Shown here: positions 27,211-36,853 of the stretch, piece after piece
Numbering within the stretch: position 1 is the stretch's first letter
Layout of the letters: every line of letters begins with the position of its first letter
Source of the DNA: Aquamicrobium zhengzhouense
Lineage (GTDB): Bacteria; Pseudomonadota; Alphaproteobacteria; Rhizobiales; Rhizobiaceae
Assembly: GCF_016124105.1 (NCBI RefSeq)
Contig: NZ_JADGMQ010000007.1
Location: 124,001-188,000 of the forward strand
DNA: 64,000 nt
Direction of reading: 5' to 3'
Position numbers and translations under genes: made by a program
Notes under the pieces: generated by a model
What the model was told of the DNA's origin: nothing
The model's input: the letters and a program-made list of their open reading frames with translations, nothing else
Database searches by the model: none

Positions 27211-28122
27211 CTACTTCATGAAGCCGTTTTCGGACAGAAAATCCTCGGCAACAGAACTGGCTGCCTCGCCGCCAACCTGAACGCGACCGTTAAGATCCTG
27301 AAGCGTGACGAGATCGAGTTTTTCGAACACCGGTTTCAGCAGATCCGCAATCTGCGGATATTGCTGCAAAACGTCCTCACGGATGATCGGCGCGGGCTGA
27401 TAGACGGGCTGAACGTGCTTGTCGTCTTCAAGAACCACCAGTCCGGAGGAGGCAATGCCGCCATCCGTGCCATAGACCATGGCCGAATTGGCCCCGCTCG
27501 TCTGGTTCGCGGCCGCCGCGATGGTCGCGGCGGTATCACCGCCGGAGAGCGTGATGAGCTGATCGGCGGCAAGCTCGAACCCGTAGGCGCTCTGGAAGGC
27601 AGGCAGCGCCGCCGCTGAATTCACAAATTCGGACGACGCTGCGAGAACCACCCCGCCGCCATCCTTCACGAACTTGCCGAAATCCGAAAGCGATTTCAGA
27701 TTGTTGGCATCCGCAACGTCCTGCCGGATCGCAATGCCCCAAGTGTTGTTGGCGGGCGAGGGTGTCAGCCAGACGATCTTGTTGGCTTCAAGGTCGAGCT
27801 TGCTGGCCTCTTCATATGCCTGTGCGGCATCAGTCCAGATCGGCTCATCTGCCTTGTCGAAGAAGTAGGCCGCATTGCCAGTATATTCGGGATAGATGTG
27901 GATCTCGCCGGCAATGATCGCGTTGCGGACCACAGGGGTGGCACCCAGCTGGATGCGATCCACGGTCGGAATGTCGCCATTTTCGAGGACGAGCCGGATG
28001 ATGTTGCCAAGCACGCCGCCTTCCGTGTCGATCTTCGAGCCGACTATGACCTGAGCGTGAGACAGACCGGTTGTGATCAGGAGCGCCATCGTCGCCCCCA
28101 GAATGGATTCCCACGTTTTCAT
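27211..28122 (-). CDS. Glycine betaine/osmoprotectant-type binding protein, OsmF/YehZ-like
   Basis: 303-residue periplasmic binding protein with a signal peptide ending near SHAQ. The mature part begins VIVGSKIDTEGGVLGNI and carries HIYPEYTGNAAYFF, the OpuAC/YehZ-type ligand region. The ATG at 28122 has GGAGTGGGTG ahead of it; further in-frame starts upstream (28134, 28179) are less likely. It is first in the yehZYXW-like operon. The ligand is presumably a quaternary amine, which matters because a glycine-betaine-type Rieske oxygenase is encoded elsewhere in the window. Confidence 0.9.
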   Translation of the reverse strand: MKTWESILGATMALLITTGLSHAQVIVGSKIDTEGGVLGNIIRLVLENGDIPTVDRIQLGATPVVRNAIIAGEIHIYPEYTGNAAYFFDKADEPIWTDAAQAYEEASKLDLEANKIVWLTPSPANNTWGIAIRQDVADANNLKSLSDFGKFVKDGGGVVLAASSEFVNSAAALPAFQSAYGFELAADQLITLSGGDTAATIAAAANQTSGANSAMVYGTDGGIASSGLVVLEDDKHVQPVYQPAPIIREDVLQQYPQIADLLKPVFEKLDLVTLQDLNGRVQVGGEAASSVAEDFLSENGFMK

Positions 28123-28230
28123 CACCCACTCCATGGATTTCGCGATAGTCCTAACGCATGCGGGGTCACCCGGTTGCATTCCGAGCGTAAACAGGTGCTA
28201 TCAACACCACAAACAGATTCGGAATTGATC

Positions 28231-29130
28231 TTGAGTCAGCCCCAGAACCGCTCTTCCAACAACCGTACCGGCATGTTGTACATGACCGCGTCCTGCGCAA
28301 TTTTTGCGGCGCAGGATGGCATCTCGCGCCATCTGGCGGAGAACATCAGCGTCTACATGATCGTGATGGTTCGGTTCTGGGTGTTCGGGGCGCTGGCCCT
28401 TGCATGGGCAGCCCGAACGAGCGGCGGCTTCAGGGCTGCGATTACCAGCGCCTATCCAGGCCTTCAGTTTCTGCGGGCCCTGATCATGATCGCGGAAATC
28501 TGCGTGATCATGTTCTCGTTCGTGAAGCTCGGCCTCATTGCCACCCACGCGGTATTCATCTGCTATCCGCTGATCATCGCTGCGTTGTCGGTACCTATTC
28601 TTGGAGAAAAGGTCGGCTGGCGACGGTGGCTCGCAATCTTCGTGGGCTTCATTGGTGTGCTGGTCATTATCAATCCCGGCTCAGGTGTTCTCAGCTTCTG
28701 GACCCTGGTTCCGCTTGCGGCGGCCCTGATGTTTGCGGTCTACAGCGTGCTGACACGCTATGTCGCGCAAGGCGACAGCGCCTCGGTCAGCTTCTTCTGG
28801 ACAGGTGTTCTAGGCGCGATCTTGATCACCCCCTTCGGCATCATGCATTGGGGGCCAGTATCCGGCGAGGAAGCTATCTGGCTTGGAGCCCTCTGTGTGC
28901 TGGCGATTGCAGGGCACTGGATGCTGATCAAAGCCTATGACACTGCCGACGCGTCCAGCATCCAGCCTTTTGCCTATCTGCAATTCCCGTTCGTCTCGAT
29001 CGTTGGGCTGCTCGTGTTCAGCGAGGCGCTGAGCGTAAACGTGATCGTCGGAGCCGCTATCGTCGTCGGAGCGGGATTGTTCACGCTCTGGCGCGAGCGT
29101 GTAAGGCGGCTCGCTGCGCTGAAGAGCTAG
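28231..29130 (+). CDS. DMT-superfamily (EamA) transporter
   Basis: About 299 residues with ten predicted membrane helices in two EamA repeats. The first repeat begins CAIFAAQDGISRHLAENISVYMIVMVRF, and GEKVGWRRWLAIFVGFIGVLVIINPG is a family motif. Members export amino acids, nucleobases or metabolites. The N-terminus has no ATG close by: a TTG at 28231 with GGA upstream or the ATG at 28273 are the realistic starts. It is divergent from the Yeh-type operon and its 3' end overlaps the next minus-strand gene by 4 bases. Confidence 0.85.
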   Translation: MSQPQNRSSNNRTGMLYMTASCAIFAAQDGISRHLAENISVYMIVMVRFWVFGALALAWAARTSGGFRAAITSAYPGLQFLRALIMIAEICVIMFSFVKLGLIATHAVFICYPLIIAALSVPILGEKVGWRRWLAIFVGFIGVLVIINPGSGVLSFWTLVPLAAALMFAVYSVLTRYVAQGDSASVSFFWTGVLGAILITPFGIMHWGPVSGEEAIWLGALCVLAIAGHWMLIKAYDTADASSIQPFAYLQFPFVSIVGLLVFSEALSVNVIVGAAIVVGAGLFTLWRERVRRLAALKS

Positions 29131-29363
29131 GCAGGGTCTTGATCTTCCGGCTCCGGGCCGGGTTCAAGTACGCCGAAATCGCCGGATTTTGATCCCGGCC
29201 TGGCAACGAGCTTGCCTTCCGCAGCCAATCCCCGCCGCAGAAGTTCGCGAACAGCAGCCGCGCGGCTGGGCATCCTTTGCTCGAAGCGCCAATCCTCCAG
29301 CGCTGCAAGCTCTTCCACGGACAGCATGATCTGCAGTCGTTCCTGTCGCTCGAGGTCTGACAC
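29127..29363 (-). CDS. Small ribbon-helix-helix-like protein
   Basis: 78 residues if started at the GTG at 29363 (GAGGGG upstream); an in-frame ATG would extend it to 29441. The middle part LQIMLSVEELAALEDWRFEQRMPSRAAAVRELLRRGL fits the ribbon-helix-helix pattern of CopG/Arc-type DNA-binding proteins, a strand followed by two helices. The C-terminus is acidic and proline-rich. No partner toxin is next to it. It is convergent with the DMT gene. Confidence 0.65.
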   Translation of the reverse strand: MSDLERQERLQIMLSVEELAALEDWRFEQRMPSRAAAVRELLRRGLAAEGKLVARPGSKSGDFGVLEPGPEPEDQDPA

Positions 29364-29592
29364 GTGGCCCCTCTGAAGATGAGTAAGTTCTGCCTTTGGA
29401 TCAAAATTAGGCAGGGCCCCAATCAGCGTCAAGTACATCAACTAGATGCGCCGAGCATTAGATGTAATCACATCAAGGATCGGGTAGTGCTAACTTGGCT
29501 AACTTTTTGAAAACAAACGATAATTCTACGGAATTGCTTGCGTGACGCGATCAGGTGGGCTAAGGTTGTTCATCAAAGGAAAGGAGCCGATC

Positions 29593-29823
29593 ATGATGAA
29601 GAGGCTCGACTTGCCTGAACTGAAAGCAGACCTGGCGATCATGGTGCAACAGGCAATGGCCAGGAACCGTGTCGTCAACGTCCCGGTGGTGGCAGAACGT
29701 CTCAGGCGCAAGCATGAGCATCTGAATATCGCACTGGAAGACCTCGAAGAACTTGTTCTTCGGTCAGCGAGCATGCTGCCCTATCCCATCGAGTTCGATA
29801 GCAACGGGGAACTTAACGGATAG
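29593..29823 (+). CDS. Small hypothetical protein
   Basis: 76 residues starting MMKRLDLPELKADLAIMVQQ, with AAGGAG placed 7-8 bases upstream. It is predicted helical and mixed-charge, with no signal peptide or membrane segment. It has a basic middle (RLRRKHEHL) that could suggest nucleic-acid contact. I do not recognise the family. The good ribosome site and sensible codon use support it as a gene. Confidence 0.55.
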   Translation: MMKRLDLPELKADLAIMVQQAMARNRVVNVPVVAERLRRKHEHLNIALEDLEELVLRSASMLPYPIEFDSNGELNG

Positions 29824-29894
29824 CCTGAGAGGACCTGTCTCCTGCTGGCCGATGACGCGCAAGCGCCATCGGCTCTCAGCAGATGCCGAGTTAT

Positions 29895-31676
29895 CTAATG
29901 GTTGTCGCGTGGCAGACCACTGGTTTGCGCGATACGCTGATACTCGACAGCGGGCTTTAGCACCGCACCATTTCCGAGCTGGTCCACCATAGAGCGTTGG
30001 ATTTCCTGCCATGGTGTCTGATGCGCGGGGAACTGATATCCGCCGTTAGCCGCAAGCTCGGCACGCCGGCTCGCCAGCTCTTCCTCCGGGACCAGCATGT
30101 TTGCCTCGCCCTTGCGCAGGTCGATGCGTACCCGGTCTCCGGTCTTCAGCAGCGCAAGTCCGCCGCCTGCAGCAGCTTCAGGAGAAGCGTTCAGGATCGA
30201 GGGCGAGCCAGATGTTCCTGACTGGCGACCGTCCCCGATGCAGGCCAGCGAGTGTACACCCTGCTTGATGAGGTAGTCCGGCGGGCGCATGTTGACGACT
30301 TCGGCCGCTCCCGGATAGCCGATCGGGCCTGTTCCCCGCATGAAGAGCAGGCAGTGCTCGTCAATCGCAAGTTCGGGATCATCGATGCGGTGGTGGTAAT
30401 CTTCCGGGCCGTCGAAGACGATCGCACGGCCCTCGAACGCTTCCGGGTCGTCCGGGTTTGACAGATAACGCGCGCGAAACTCCTCGCTGATCACGCTGGT
30501 CTTCATGATCGCATTGTCGAAGAGGTTGCCGCGAAGGACGAGGAAGCCGGCGCTCTTTCGCAAGGCGTTATCGAAGTCGCGAATGACGTCCTTGTTCTTG
30601 CTGGTCGCGCCGTCGCAGTTCTCGCCGATCGTCTTGCCGTTGACGGTCATCGCGTCGGTGTTGATGAGATTGTGCCGGATCAGTTCGCCGACCACGGCTG
30701 GAACGCCGCCCGCCCGGTGATAATCCTCCGCAAGGTAGTCGCCGGCAGGCTGCAGATTGACGAGCAGCGGCACATCGATACCGATTGTCTGCCAGTCCTG
30801 GAGGGGAAGATCGACGCCCATATGCCGGGCAATTGCGCCGATATGGATCGGCGCATTGGTTGAGCCGCCAATCGCTGAATTGACGACGATGGCGTTTTCA
30901 AATGCCTTTCGCGTCATGATGTCCGACGGCTTCAGATCTTCATGAACCATCTCGACGATGCGCTTTCCGGTGCGCCAGGCAATTTCCGCCCGGTCACGGT
31001 GCGGCGCAGGGATCGCTGCAGAACCCGGAAGTTGCATGCCTAAGGCTTCTGCAAGCGAATTCATGGTCGAGGCGGTGCCCATCGTGTTGCAATAACCGAC
31101 GGAGGGCGCAGAACTTGCAACAAGGTCGAGGAATTCCTCATAGCCGATCTCGCCCGCAGCCATCATTTCTCGGGCTTTCCAGACAATGGTGCCGGAGCCA
31201 GTGCGCTCGCCACGGTGCCAGCCATTCAGCATCGGGCCGACAGACAAGGCGATGGAGGGGATGTTGACCGTCGCAGCGGCCATGAGCAGGGCAGGCGTTG
31301 TCTTATCGCAGCCGATCGTCAGGACGACCCCATCGATCGGATAGCCGTAAAGAACTTCGACCAGCCCGAGATAGGCAAGGTTGCGGTCGAGGCCGGCGGT
31401 CGGGCGCTTGCCCGTTTCCTGGATCGGATGAACCGGAAACTCGAATGCGATGCCGCCGGCCTCCCGGATCCCGTCGCGAACGCGCTGGGCAAGGACGGTA
31501 TGATGGCGGTTGCAAGGCGACAGGTCAGAACCCGTCTGCGCAATGCCGATGATCGGCTTGCCGGATTGCAGTTCTTCGCGTGAAAGCCCGTAGTTCATGT
31601 ATCGCTCAAGGTAGAGCGCTGTCATGTCAGGGTTTTCAGGGGTGTCGAACCACGCGCGGGAGCGCAGCTTCTTCAT
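29895..31676 (-). CDS. xylD: D-xylonate dehydratase-like (IlvD/Edd family)
   Basis: 593-residue sugar-acid dehydratase. Its probable Fe-S ligands are Cys55 (SPCNRHH), Cys123 (GCDKTTP, with Lys125 as the usual carbamylated lysine) and Cys196 (YCNTMGTAS). From memory it is closely similar along its length to Caulobacter XylD, including [20 protein letters not shown] at the start and a C-terminus ending in NH. It should convert D-xylonate, or a related pentonate such as L-arabinonate, to 2-keto-3-deoxypentonate. It is the last gene of the dctQMP-eamA operon and overlaps eamA as ATGA. The next enzyme, XylX, is encoded on the other arm of the locus. Confidence 0.92.
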   Translation of the reverse strand: MKKLRSRAWFDTPENPDMTALYLERYMNYGLSREELQSGKPIIGIAQTGSDLSPCNRHHTVLAQRVRDGIREAGGIAFEFPVHPIQETGKRPTAGLDRNLAYLGLVEVLYGYPIDGVVLTIGCDKTTPALLMAAATVNIPSIALSVGPMLNGWHRGERTGSGTIVWKAREMMAAGEIGYEEFLDLVASSAPSVGYCNTMGTASTMNSLAEALGMQLPGSAAIPAPHRDRAEIAWRTGKRIVEMVHEDLKPSDIMTRKAFENAIVVNSAIGGSTNAPIHIGAIARHMGVDLPLQDWQTIGIDVPLLVNLQPAGDYLAEDYHRAGGVPAVVGELIRHNLINTDAMTVNGKTIGENCDGATSKNKDVIRDFDNALRKSAGFLVLRGNLFDNAIMKTSVISEEFRARYLSNPDDPEAFEGRAIVFDGPEDYHHRIDDPELAIDEHCLLFMRGTGPIGYPGAAEVVNMRPPDYLIKQGVHSLACIGDGRQSGTSGSPSILNASPEAAAGGGLALLKTGDRVRIDLRKGEANMLVPEEELASRRAELAANGGYQFPAHQTPWQEIQRSMVDQLGNGAVLKPAVEYQRIAQTSGLPRDNH

Positions 31677-32605
31677 GGGATATCTCCGGAAAGAGGATCA
31701 GTGGCGGCCGAAATTTCACGTTGTTGCTTGCGCTCGCGCACATAGATGATGAGGCCGGACAAGGTGATGATCGCGGCTCCGATCAGCATGACCGGCCGCG
31801 GCAGATCGTCGAAGAACAGCCAGCCGAGGATGATTCCCCATGGCAGCATGGTGTATTGGAAGGGGGCAACGATCGCAGCGTCGGCAAGCTTTACTGCGCG
31901 GTTGACGCAGATATGGGCGAACATCGCCACGACGCCCAATGCGCCGAGCAGTAGAAAATCAGGTGCCGTTGGCGTGACCCAGCCAATGGGCGCAAGCACC
32001 AGTCCGGCGACCAGAGATCCGGCCAACTGGAAGGTAACCAGTGTCTTGTCCGGCGTTCCGCGCAGCGTGCGCCCCGTTACCACCATGAGCGCGAAGGCAA
32101 GGGTTCCGATGATCGCTGCCAGGATCGCAAGCGGTTCGATCTCACCCGATGGAGTGAGAGCAATGACAACACCGATAAATCCAAGCGCGATAGCTGCCCA
32201 GCGGACCGGTCCGACACGCTCTCCAAGCAGGAAGGGCGACATGGCGGCAACGTAGATCGGCGCGGCAAGCCAATAGGTAACGACATCCGCCAATGGCAGG
32301 TAGGACACCGCAAAGTAGAAGCAGAACACCTCGACCGTGGAGCAAACCACACGAGCAAATTGCTGCCAGGGTCGCTCCACCTTGATCAGGGAAGAAAGCC
32401 CGGCCTGCCAGACGAAAGGCAGAAGGATCGCAAGCGCCACCGCCGATCTGATCAGGAGAACCTGACCGACCGTGTACGTAACCACCAGCCACTTCCCCAT
32501 CGCATCATTGAGCGAGAAGAGGAAAATGGCGAGCACCATGATCAGCATGCCGCGTGCGGTATCGGACATGCCTTGCCGCCCGCTTCCCGTCGTTACCGAT
32601 GTCAT
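31673..32605 (-). CDS. DMT-superfamily (EamA) transporter
   Basis: Up to 310 residues with ten predicted helices and two EamA repeats, similar in plan to the DMT protein at 28231. Motifs include [27 protein letters not shown] and [26 protein letters not shown] second start at 32569 (MSDTARGM) is possible. Its place between the TRAP transporter and xylD suggests export or exchange of a sugar-acid pathway intermediate, but this is inferred only from the operon. Confidence 0.86.
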   Translation of the reverse strand: MTSVTTGSGRQGMSDTARGMLIMVLAIFLFSLNDAMGKWLVVTYTVGQVLLIRSAVALAILLPFVWQAGLSSLIKVERPWQQFARVVCSTVEVFCFYFAVSYLPLADVVTYWLAAPIYVAAMSPFLLGERVGPVRWAAIALGFIGVVIALTPSGEIEPLAILAAIIGTLAFALMVVTGRTLRGTPDKTLVTFQLAGSLVAGLVLAPIGWVTPTAPDFLLLGALGVVAMFAHICVNRAVKLADAAIVAPFQYTMLPWGIILGWLFFDDLPRPVMLIGAAIITLSGLIIYVRERKQQREISAATDPLSGDIP

Positions 32606-32704
32606 CGCGCGGCTCCGGGAGTGGATGCTAAGGTCAGAGCGTCGCGAGCGACAATCAGATTTATCGGGATGGGTAGGGGGGCCATGTCACTTCTTTGCCA
32701 GGAT

Positions 32705-32732
32705 GGTGGCGAGGCGTGAACACCCCGCCACC
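32705..32732 (-). promoter_or_regulatory. Hairpin downstream of dctP
   Basis: An outer 7-bp stem GGTGGCG / CGCCACC is extended inward by further short paired stretches with mismatches. It begins 13 bases past the dctP stop. There is no T tract and the next gene of the operon follows, so it may stabilise the dctP message or cause partial termination. Confidence 0.5.
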
Positions 32733-32745
32733 AAGTCTCAATTGA

Positions 32746-33759
32746 TTACTGCTTTCTGATCGCCGTCAGGGCAGCCTGCATCCGCTCGACCACTTCCTTG
32801 CCGATGCTTTCAGCGTGCTTGTCGTAGACGACCTGAGCCTTGTCCACCATACGCTGATACTCCTCCGGAGTGACCTCGTTCACCTGGAGGCCTGCCTCCA
32901 TCACGCTCTCCAGAGACTTGTTCGACAGCTCGCGGCTGACGCGGCGCTGCTCGTCACGACCGACAATGGCGCATTCCTGAAGAGCAGCCTGTTCGTCCGC
33001 GCCGAGCGTGTCCCAGATCGGCTTGGAGAACAGAAGCATGAACGGCGTATAGGCGTGACGCGTGACCGACAGATAGTCCTGAACTTCGTAGAACTTCGAG
33101 GTGTCGATGGTGACGAACGGGTTTTCCTGCGCGTCAATCGTCTTGGTCTCAAGTGCCGAGTACACCTCGCCGAAGCTCATGGGCATCGCGTTTGCGCCCA
33201 TATTGGCGAAGGTGTCGAGGAAGATGTTGTTCTGCATCACGCGGACGCGCATGCCTTCAAGATCTTCCCACTTTTCAACCGGCTTGCTCGAATTGGTCAG
33301 GTTGCGGAAGCCGTTCTCCCAATAGGCAAGGTTCACGACACCGTATTCCGGCAGCATGTCGGAAAGATACTGGCCAAACTCGCCGTCGAGCACAGCATCT
33401 GCTTCCTCCTCATTGGCGAACAGGAAGGGCAGGTCGAAAACGCCGAGTGCCGGGATGATGCCAACGAGTGGCGAAGATGAGGTGACAACCATCTCCTGCG
33501 TGCCCGAGCGAAGGGCCTGCGTCGCCTGAAGGTCTCCGCCCAGTGCGCCGCCCCAGAAGTCGGCGATCTTCATCTTGCCGCCGGACTTCTCGGTCAGGCA
33601 GGCGCGCATTGCTTCAACACCGTTGCCAACCGGGTGGTCCTGGTTGATGCCGTTCGACAGGCGAAGCACCCGATCTGCGAACTCGGCATGGGCGGGAAGG
33701 GTCGATGCAATCGCCATGGCGGCTGCAACTGTTCCCAAAAGGATCGATTTCAGTTTCAT
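32746..33759 (-). CDS. dctP: TRAP transporter periplasmic binding protein (DctP family)
   Basis: 337 residues with a signal peptide (SILLGTVAAAMAIASTLPAHA). DctP features include GGDLQATQALRSGTQEM and WENGFRNLTNS...GMRVRVMQN, which contains the arginine that binds ligand carboxylates, followed by FGEVYSALETKTIDAQENP. It delivers a carboxylate, here probably a pentonate, to the DctQM permease encoded upstream. The order dctQ-dctM-dctP puts the binding protein last, ahead of eamA and xylD. Confidence 0.93.
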   Translation of the reverse strand: MKLKSILLGTVAAAMAIASTLPAHAEFADRVLRLSNGINQDHPVGNGVEAMRACLTEKSGGKMKIADFWGGALGGDLQATQALRSGTQEMVVTSSSPLVGIIPALGVFDLPFLFANEEEADAVLDGEFGQYLSDMLPEYGVVNLAYWENGFRNLTNSSKPVEKWEDLEGMRVRVMQNNIFLDTFANMGANAMPMSFGEVYSALETKTIDAQENPFVTIDTSKFYEVQDYLSVTRHAYTPFMLLFSKPIWDTLGADEQAALQECAIVGRDEQRRVSRELSNKSLESVMEAGLQVNEVTPEEYQRMVDKAQVVYDKHAESIGKEVVERMQAALTAIRKQ

Positions 33760-33801
33760 TTCATTCTCCTCCGTTAATTGTTGTTTTTTGAAGCTGTCAT
33801 C

Positions 33802-35079
33802 CTAGCGCAACCATGCGAGCGGCACGGTCACGATCTGAGGGAAGAACACGAGCAGGAACATCACAATTGTGTGCGCCAGCAGGAAGGGCAGGACGCCGAT
33901 GATGACCTTGCCCATCGGCACTCTGGCGACGCCACTGACCACATTGAGCACTACGCCCACCGGCGGCGTGATCAGGCCGATGCAGTTGTTCATGATGAAA
34001 AGGACGCCGAAATAGACCGGGTCAATTCCTGCCTGGCGAACGATCGGCATCAAAACCGGCGTCATGATCAGGATCGTCGGGGTGAGGTCCAATGCGGTGC
34101 CAACGACGAAAACCAGCACCATGATCACGATCAGCAGCAGAGTTGGGTGATCCATCAATGGACGCAGCACGCCGCTGATTTCTGCCGGAATGTTGGCGCT
34201 CGTGATCAACCAGGCCGACACGAGGGCCGACGCAACCAGGAACAGCACGACCGCCGTGGTCTTGGCTGCCCGCAGAAATACGCCGTAGAGCTGGCTGAAC
34301 TTGAGTTCGCGGTAGACGAACAGGCCGACGAAAAGGGCGTAGACGGCCGCGACGACTCCTGCCTCGGTCGGTGTAAAGATGCCGAAGCGGATGCCGCCCA
34401 TGATGATGACCGGCATCAGAAGCGCCCAACCCGCCCGCGCGGTTGCTCGCCCGCGTTCGGCCCAGCTTTGCTTTGGCAACACCGCAACCTTGTCACGGCG
34501 AACGACGATCTGCCACGCGATGAGCAGCGCGACGCCCATCAGGATGCCCGGCACGATGCCTGCCAAAAAGAGCTGGGTGATCGATACGTTAGCAGCCACG
34601 CCGAAGACGATGAACGCTACGGACGGCGGGATAACAGGGGCAATAATGCCGCCAGCAGCGATCAGGCCTGCCGATCGGGGAACGTCATAACCGGCAGTGC
34701 GCATCATCGGGATCAGAATCGCGGCCAATGCAGCCGTGTCTGCAGCGGCAGAGCCCGAAAGCGAGGCCATGATCAGGGCCGCGACGATGGCGACGACGCC
34801 AAGTCCGCCGCGACGATGGCCAACCATAGCGATCGCAAAGTCGATGATGCGCTTGGACAGGCCGCCCGCATTCATCAATTCGCCTGCGAGAATGAAGAAT
34901 GGAATGGCGAGGAGGATGAAGCTGTTGGCCCCCTCGATCATGTTTTGCGCAACGATCTGTGTGTTGAAGATGCCCATATAGGTCATCAGGGCAACGCCGC
35001 AGAACATCAATGCGAAGGCAATGGGCGTGCCGATTGCCATGGCGCCAAGAAGCGAGACGAGAAATACTACGATTGTCAT
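33802..35079 (-). CDS. dctM: TRAP transporter large permease (DctM family)
   Basis: 425-residue membrane protein with about twelve predicted helices. Typical DctM segments are visible: IPFFILAGELMNAGGLSKRI, GSAAADTAALAAILIPMM, GTALDLTPTILIMTPVLMPI, and GLITPPVGVVLNVV. It provides the sodium-coupled transport path. The start overlaps the dctQ stop as ATGA. Confidence 0.94.
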   Translation of the reverse strand: MTIVVFLVSLLGAMAIGTPIAFALMFCGVALMTYMGIFNTQIVAQNMIEGANSFILLAIPFFILAGELMNAGGLSKRIIDFAIAMVGHRRGGLGVVAIVAALIMASLSGSAAADTAALAAILIPMMRTAGYDVPRSAGLIAAGGIIAPVIPPSVAFIVFGVAANVSITQLFLAGIVPGILMGVALLIAWQIVVRRDKVAVLPKQSWAERGRATARAGWALLMPVIIMGGIRFGIFTPTEAGVVAAVYALFVGLFVYRELKFSQLYGVFLRAAKTTAVVLFLVASALVSAWLITSANIPAEISGVLRPLMDHPTLLLIVIMVLVFVVGTALDLTPTILIMTPVLMPIVRQAGIDPVYFGVLFIMNNCIGLITPPVGVVLNVVSGVARVPMGKVIIGVLPFLLAHTIVMFLLVFFPQIVTVPLAWLR

Positions 35080-35612
35080 TCGCCGCGCCCCGTCAAAGCG
35101 TCCATGTCATCATAATCGCCAACGAACTGCGCGATTTCGTATTCCGTCACACGGCCGAGAAGGATCCTGATCAGCCGTACCGTCGCGATCAGGCCGATAC
35201 CGATTGCGGTGAAGAAGCTGACGCCGAAGACGCCGATCATCGGCATGCCGCTGACTGGCGCTTTCATCGATGCGTTGATGGGCATCTGCAGCCAGGTGCC
35301 CCAGAACAGGATGGCGCAGCAGAAGATGATCATCGCGTTGCTGAGGCCCATGCAGATGACACGGCCGGGCCGGCCAAAGGTCCGCACCAGGGTCTCGACG
35401 CCCAGATGGCCGTGCTCATGAAAGGTCACGACCGCGCCGATGAAGGTGAGCCAGATGAAGAAGAAGCGGGCCATCTCCTCGGAAATGGCGATGCCGGAAT
35501 TGAAGCCGTACCGCAGCACGACATTGACAAACACCATCAGCGCCATGCCGGCAATCAGCGCCACCATGACGAACTCGATGATGCGTGTGACAGTGGTGGC
35601 CGCTCTATGCAT
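35076..35612 (-). CDS. dctQ: TRAP transporter small permease (DctQ family)
   Basis: 178 residues with four predicted helices, including VVLRYGFNSGIAISEEMARFFFIWLTFIGA, the DctQ pattern (RY...EE.ARF.F.W..F.GA). It is the first gene of the operon dctQ-dctM-dctP-eamA-xylD and faces lacI across a 203-base control region containing a dyad. Confidence 0.92.
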   Translation of the reverse strand: MHRAATTVTRIIEFVMVALIAGMALMVFVNVVLRYGFNSGIAISEEMARFFFIWLTFIGAVVTFHEHGHLGVETLVRTFGRPGRVICMGLSNAMIIFCCAILFWGTWLQMPINASMKAPVSGMPMIGVFGVSFFTAIGIGLIATVRLIRILLGRVTEYEIAQFVGDYDDMDALTGRGE

Positions 35613-35752
35613 GAGCCAACTCCACCGCTGAGACTAGCGGTTCAGCAGAGTGCAAGTTTATTCCTCCCTTGGGGTCGCGCATTGATAGCAACGCACGATC
35701 CTCTCCCCGACATCGGCTGGGTATATTTATCGGCCGACTAGACAAATGGTTA

Positions 35753-35771
35753 AATGACAGCGTATGTCATT
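35753..35771. promoter_or_regulatory. Candidate LacI-family operator
   Basis: AATGACA-GCGTA-TGTCATT has 7-bp perfect arms with a CG-containing centre, typical of LacI-family sites. It lies 45 bases before the lacI start and 141 bases upstream of dctQ, so one site could serve both directions. Binding is inferred. Confidence 0.55.
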
Positions 35772-35815
35772 GTCAATATCCGCCTCAGACAATAAAAAGC
35801 GGATTGGGGGAGGAC

Positions 35816-36853
35816 TTGAGTAAAAAGACCAATACTTACAAGGCCGTAACTCTCAAAGATGTTGCAGATGCTGCCGGTGTAAGCGTTATCACCGCATCGC
35901 GGGCATTGCGGACGCCCGATATCGTTTCCGACAAGATGCGGGCACGGGTGACGCAGGCCGTCGACCAGCTGGGATATGCCCCAAACCAGGCGGCAAGGGC
36001 CCTTGCGTCAGCGACCACCCCGACGATCGGGGTGATCATCCCGTCTGTTACCAACCAGGTGTTTTCTGACGTGCTTCGCGGGGTTTATGACGCCGTGGAA
36101 GGCACGTCCCATCAGGTCCAGCTCGGCAACTCGCGCTACACCTTTCGCAAGGAAGAAGAGCTGCTCAAGGTCTTCGCTTCGCAAAGACCTGCCGGGCTGA
36201 TTGTGTCCGGTGTCGATCAGACCCCGGCAGCGCGGGCGCTTCTGTCCGGTCTCGGATGCCCGGTGGTTCAGATCATGGATTACGGCAACGATCCGATCGA
36301 CATGATGATCGGGTTCGACCATCGGGAAGGGGGACGCGCCGCCACCCGCCACCTGATCGAGCAAGGCTATCGGCGCATCGGCTTCATCGGCGCACGGATG
36401 GACCCACGTGCCCGCAGGCGCCTTGAAGGCTATGAAGAGGTGATGCGAGACGCGGACCTTTATGACGAGCGCCTCGTCCTGACGACGCCAATGCCATCCT
36501 CGGTGACACTGGGTAGCCAGATCTTCGCCGACTTCCTCGGCCTCGTTCCCACCGCTGACGCGGTGTTCTGCAACAATGACGACATGGCGCTGGGCGCGCT
36601 GTTCGAATGCCAGCGCAGGCGCATCCGCGTGCCAGATCAGTTCGGAATCATGGGCTACAACGACCTTGAATATGCAGCCGCCAGCGTTCCCTCCATCTCG
36701 TCGATCCGCACCTTTCGCTACGATGTCGGCCGCCGCGCCGTGGAAATGGTGCTGGCCGCCGCCAGAGGTGAGCGACCGGAGCCAGCTGCGATCAATATTG
36801 GCTACGAACTGAAAGTCCGCGAAAGCACCAACAGAGGAACGCCGCGAACATGA
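35816..36853 (+). CDS. LacI-family transcriptional regulator
   Basis: 345 residues from a TTG start with GGGGGAGGA just upstream. The N-terminal helix-turn-helix and hinge are clear: VTLKDVADAAGVSVITASRALR and YAPNQAARALAS. The periplasmic-binding-protein-like core follows (TIGVIIPSVTNQVFSDVLRGV, ...FCNNDDMALGALFECQ, FGIMGYNDLEYA), in the GntR/IdnR-like branch that senses sugar acids. It overlaps the SDR gene as ATGA. It probably represses both arms of the pentonate locus until a pentonate or keto-deoxy acid is present. Confidence 0.92.
   Translation: MSKKTNTYKAVTLKDVADAAGVSVITASRALRTPDIVSDKMRARVTQAVDQLGYAPNQAARALASATTPTIGVIIPSVTNQVFSDVLRGVYDAVEGTSHQVQLGNSRYTFRKEEELLKVFASQRPAGLIVSGVDQTPAARALLSGLGCPVVQIMDYGNDPIDMMIGFDHREGGRAATRHLIEQGYRRIGFIGARMDPRARRRLEGYEEVMRDADLYDERLVLTTPMPSSVTLGSQIFADFLGLVPTADAVFCNNDDMALGALFECQRRRIRVPDQFGIMGYNDLEYAAASVPSISSIRTFRYDVGRRAVEMVLAAARGERPEPAAINIGYELKVRESTNRGTPRT

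Noticed and set aside
33778-35115. 445-codon plus-strand frame across dctM
   Set aside because: Extreme Asp/His/Arg/Gln composition, as expected opposite a polytopic membrane protein.
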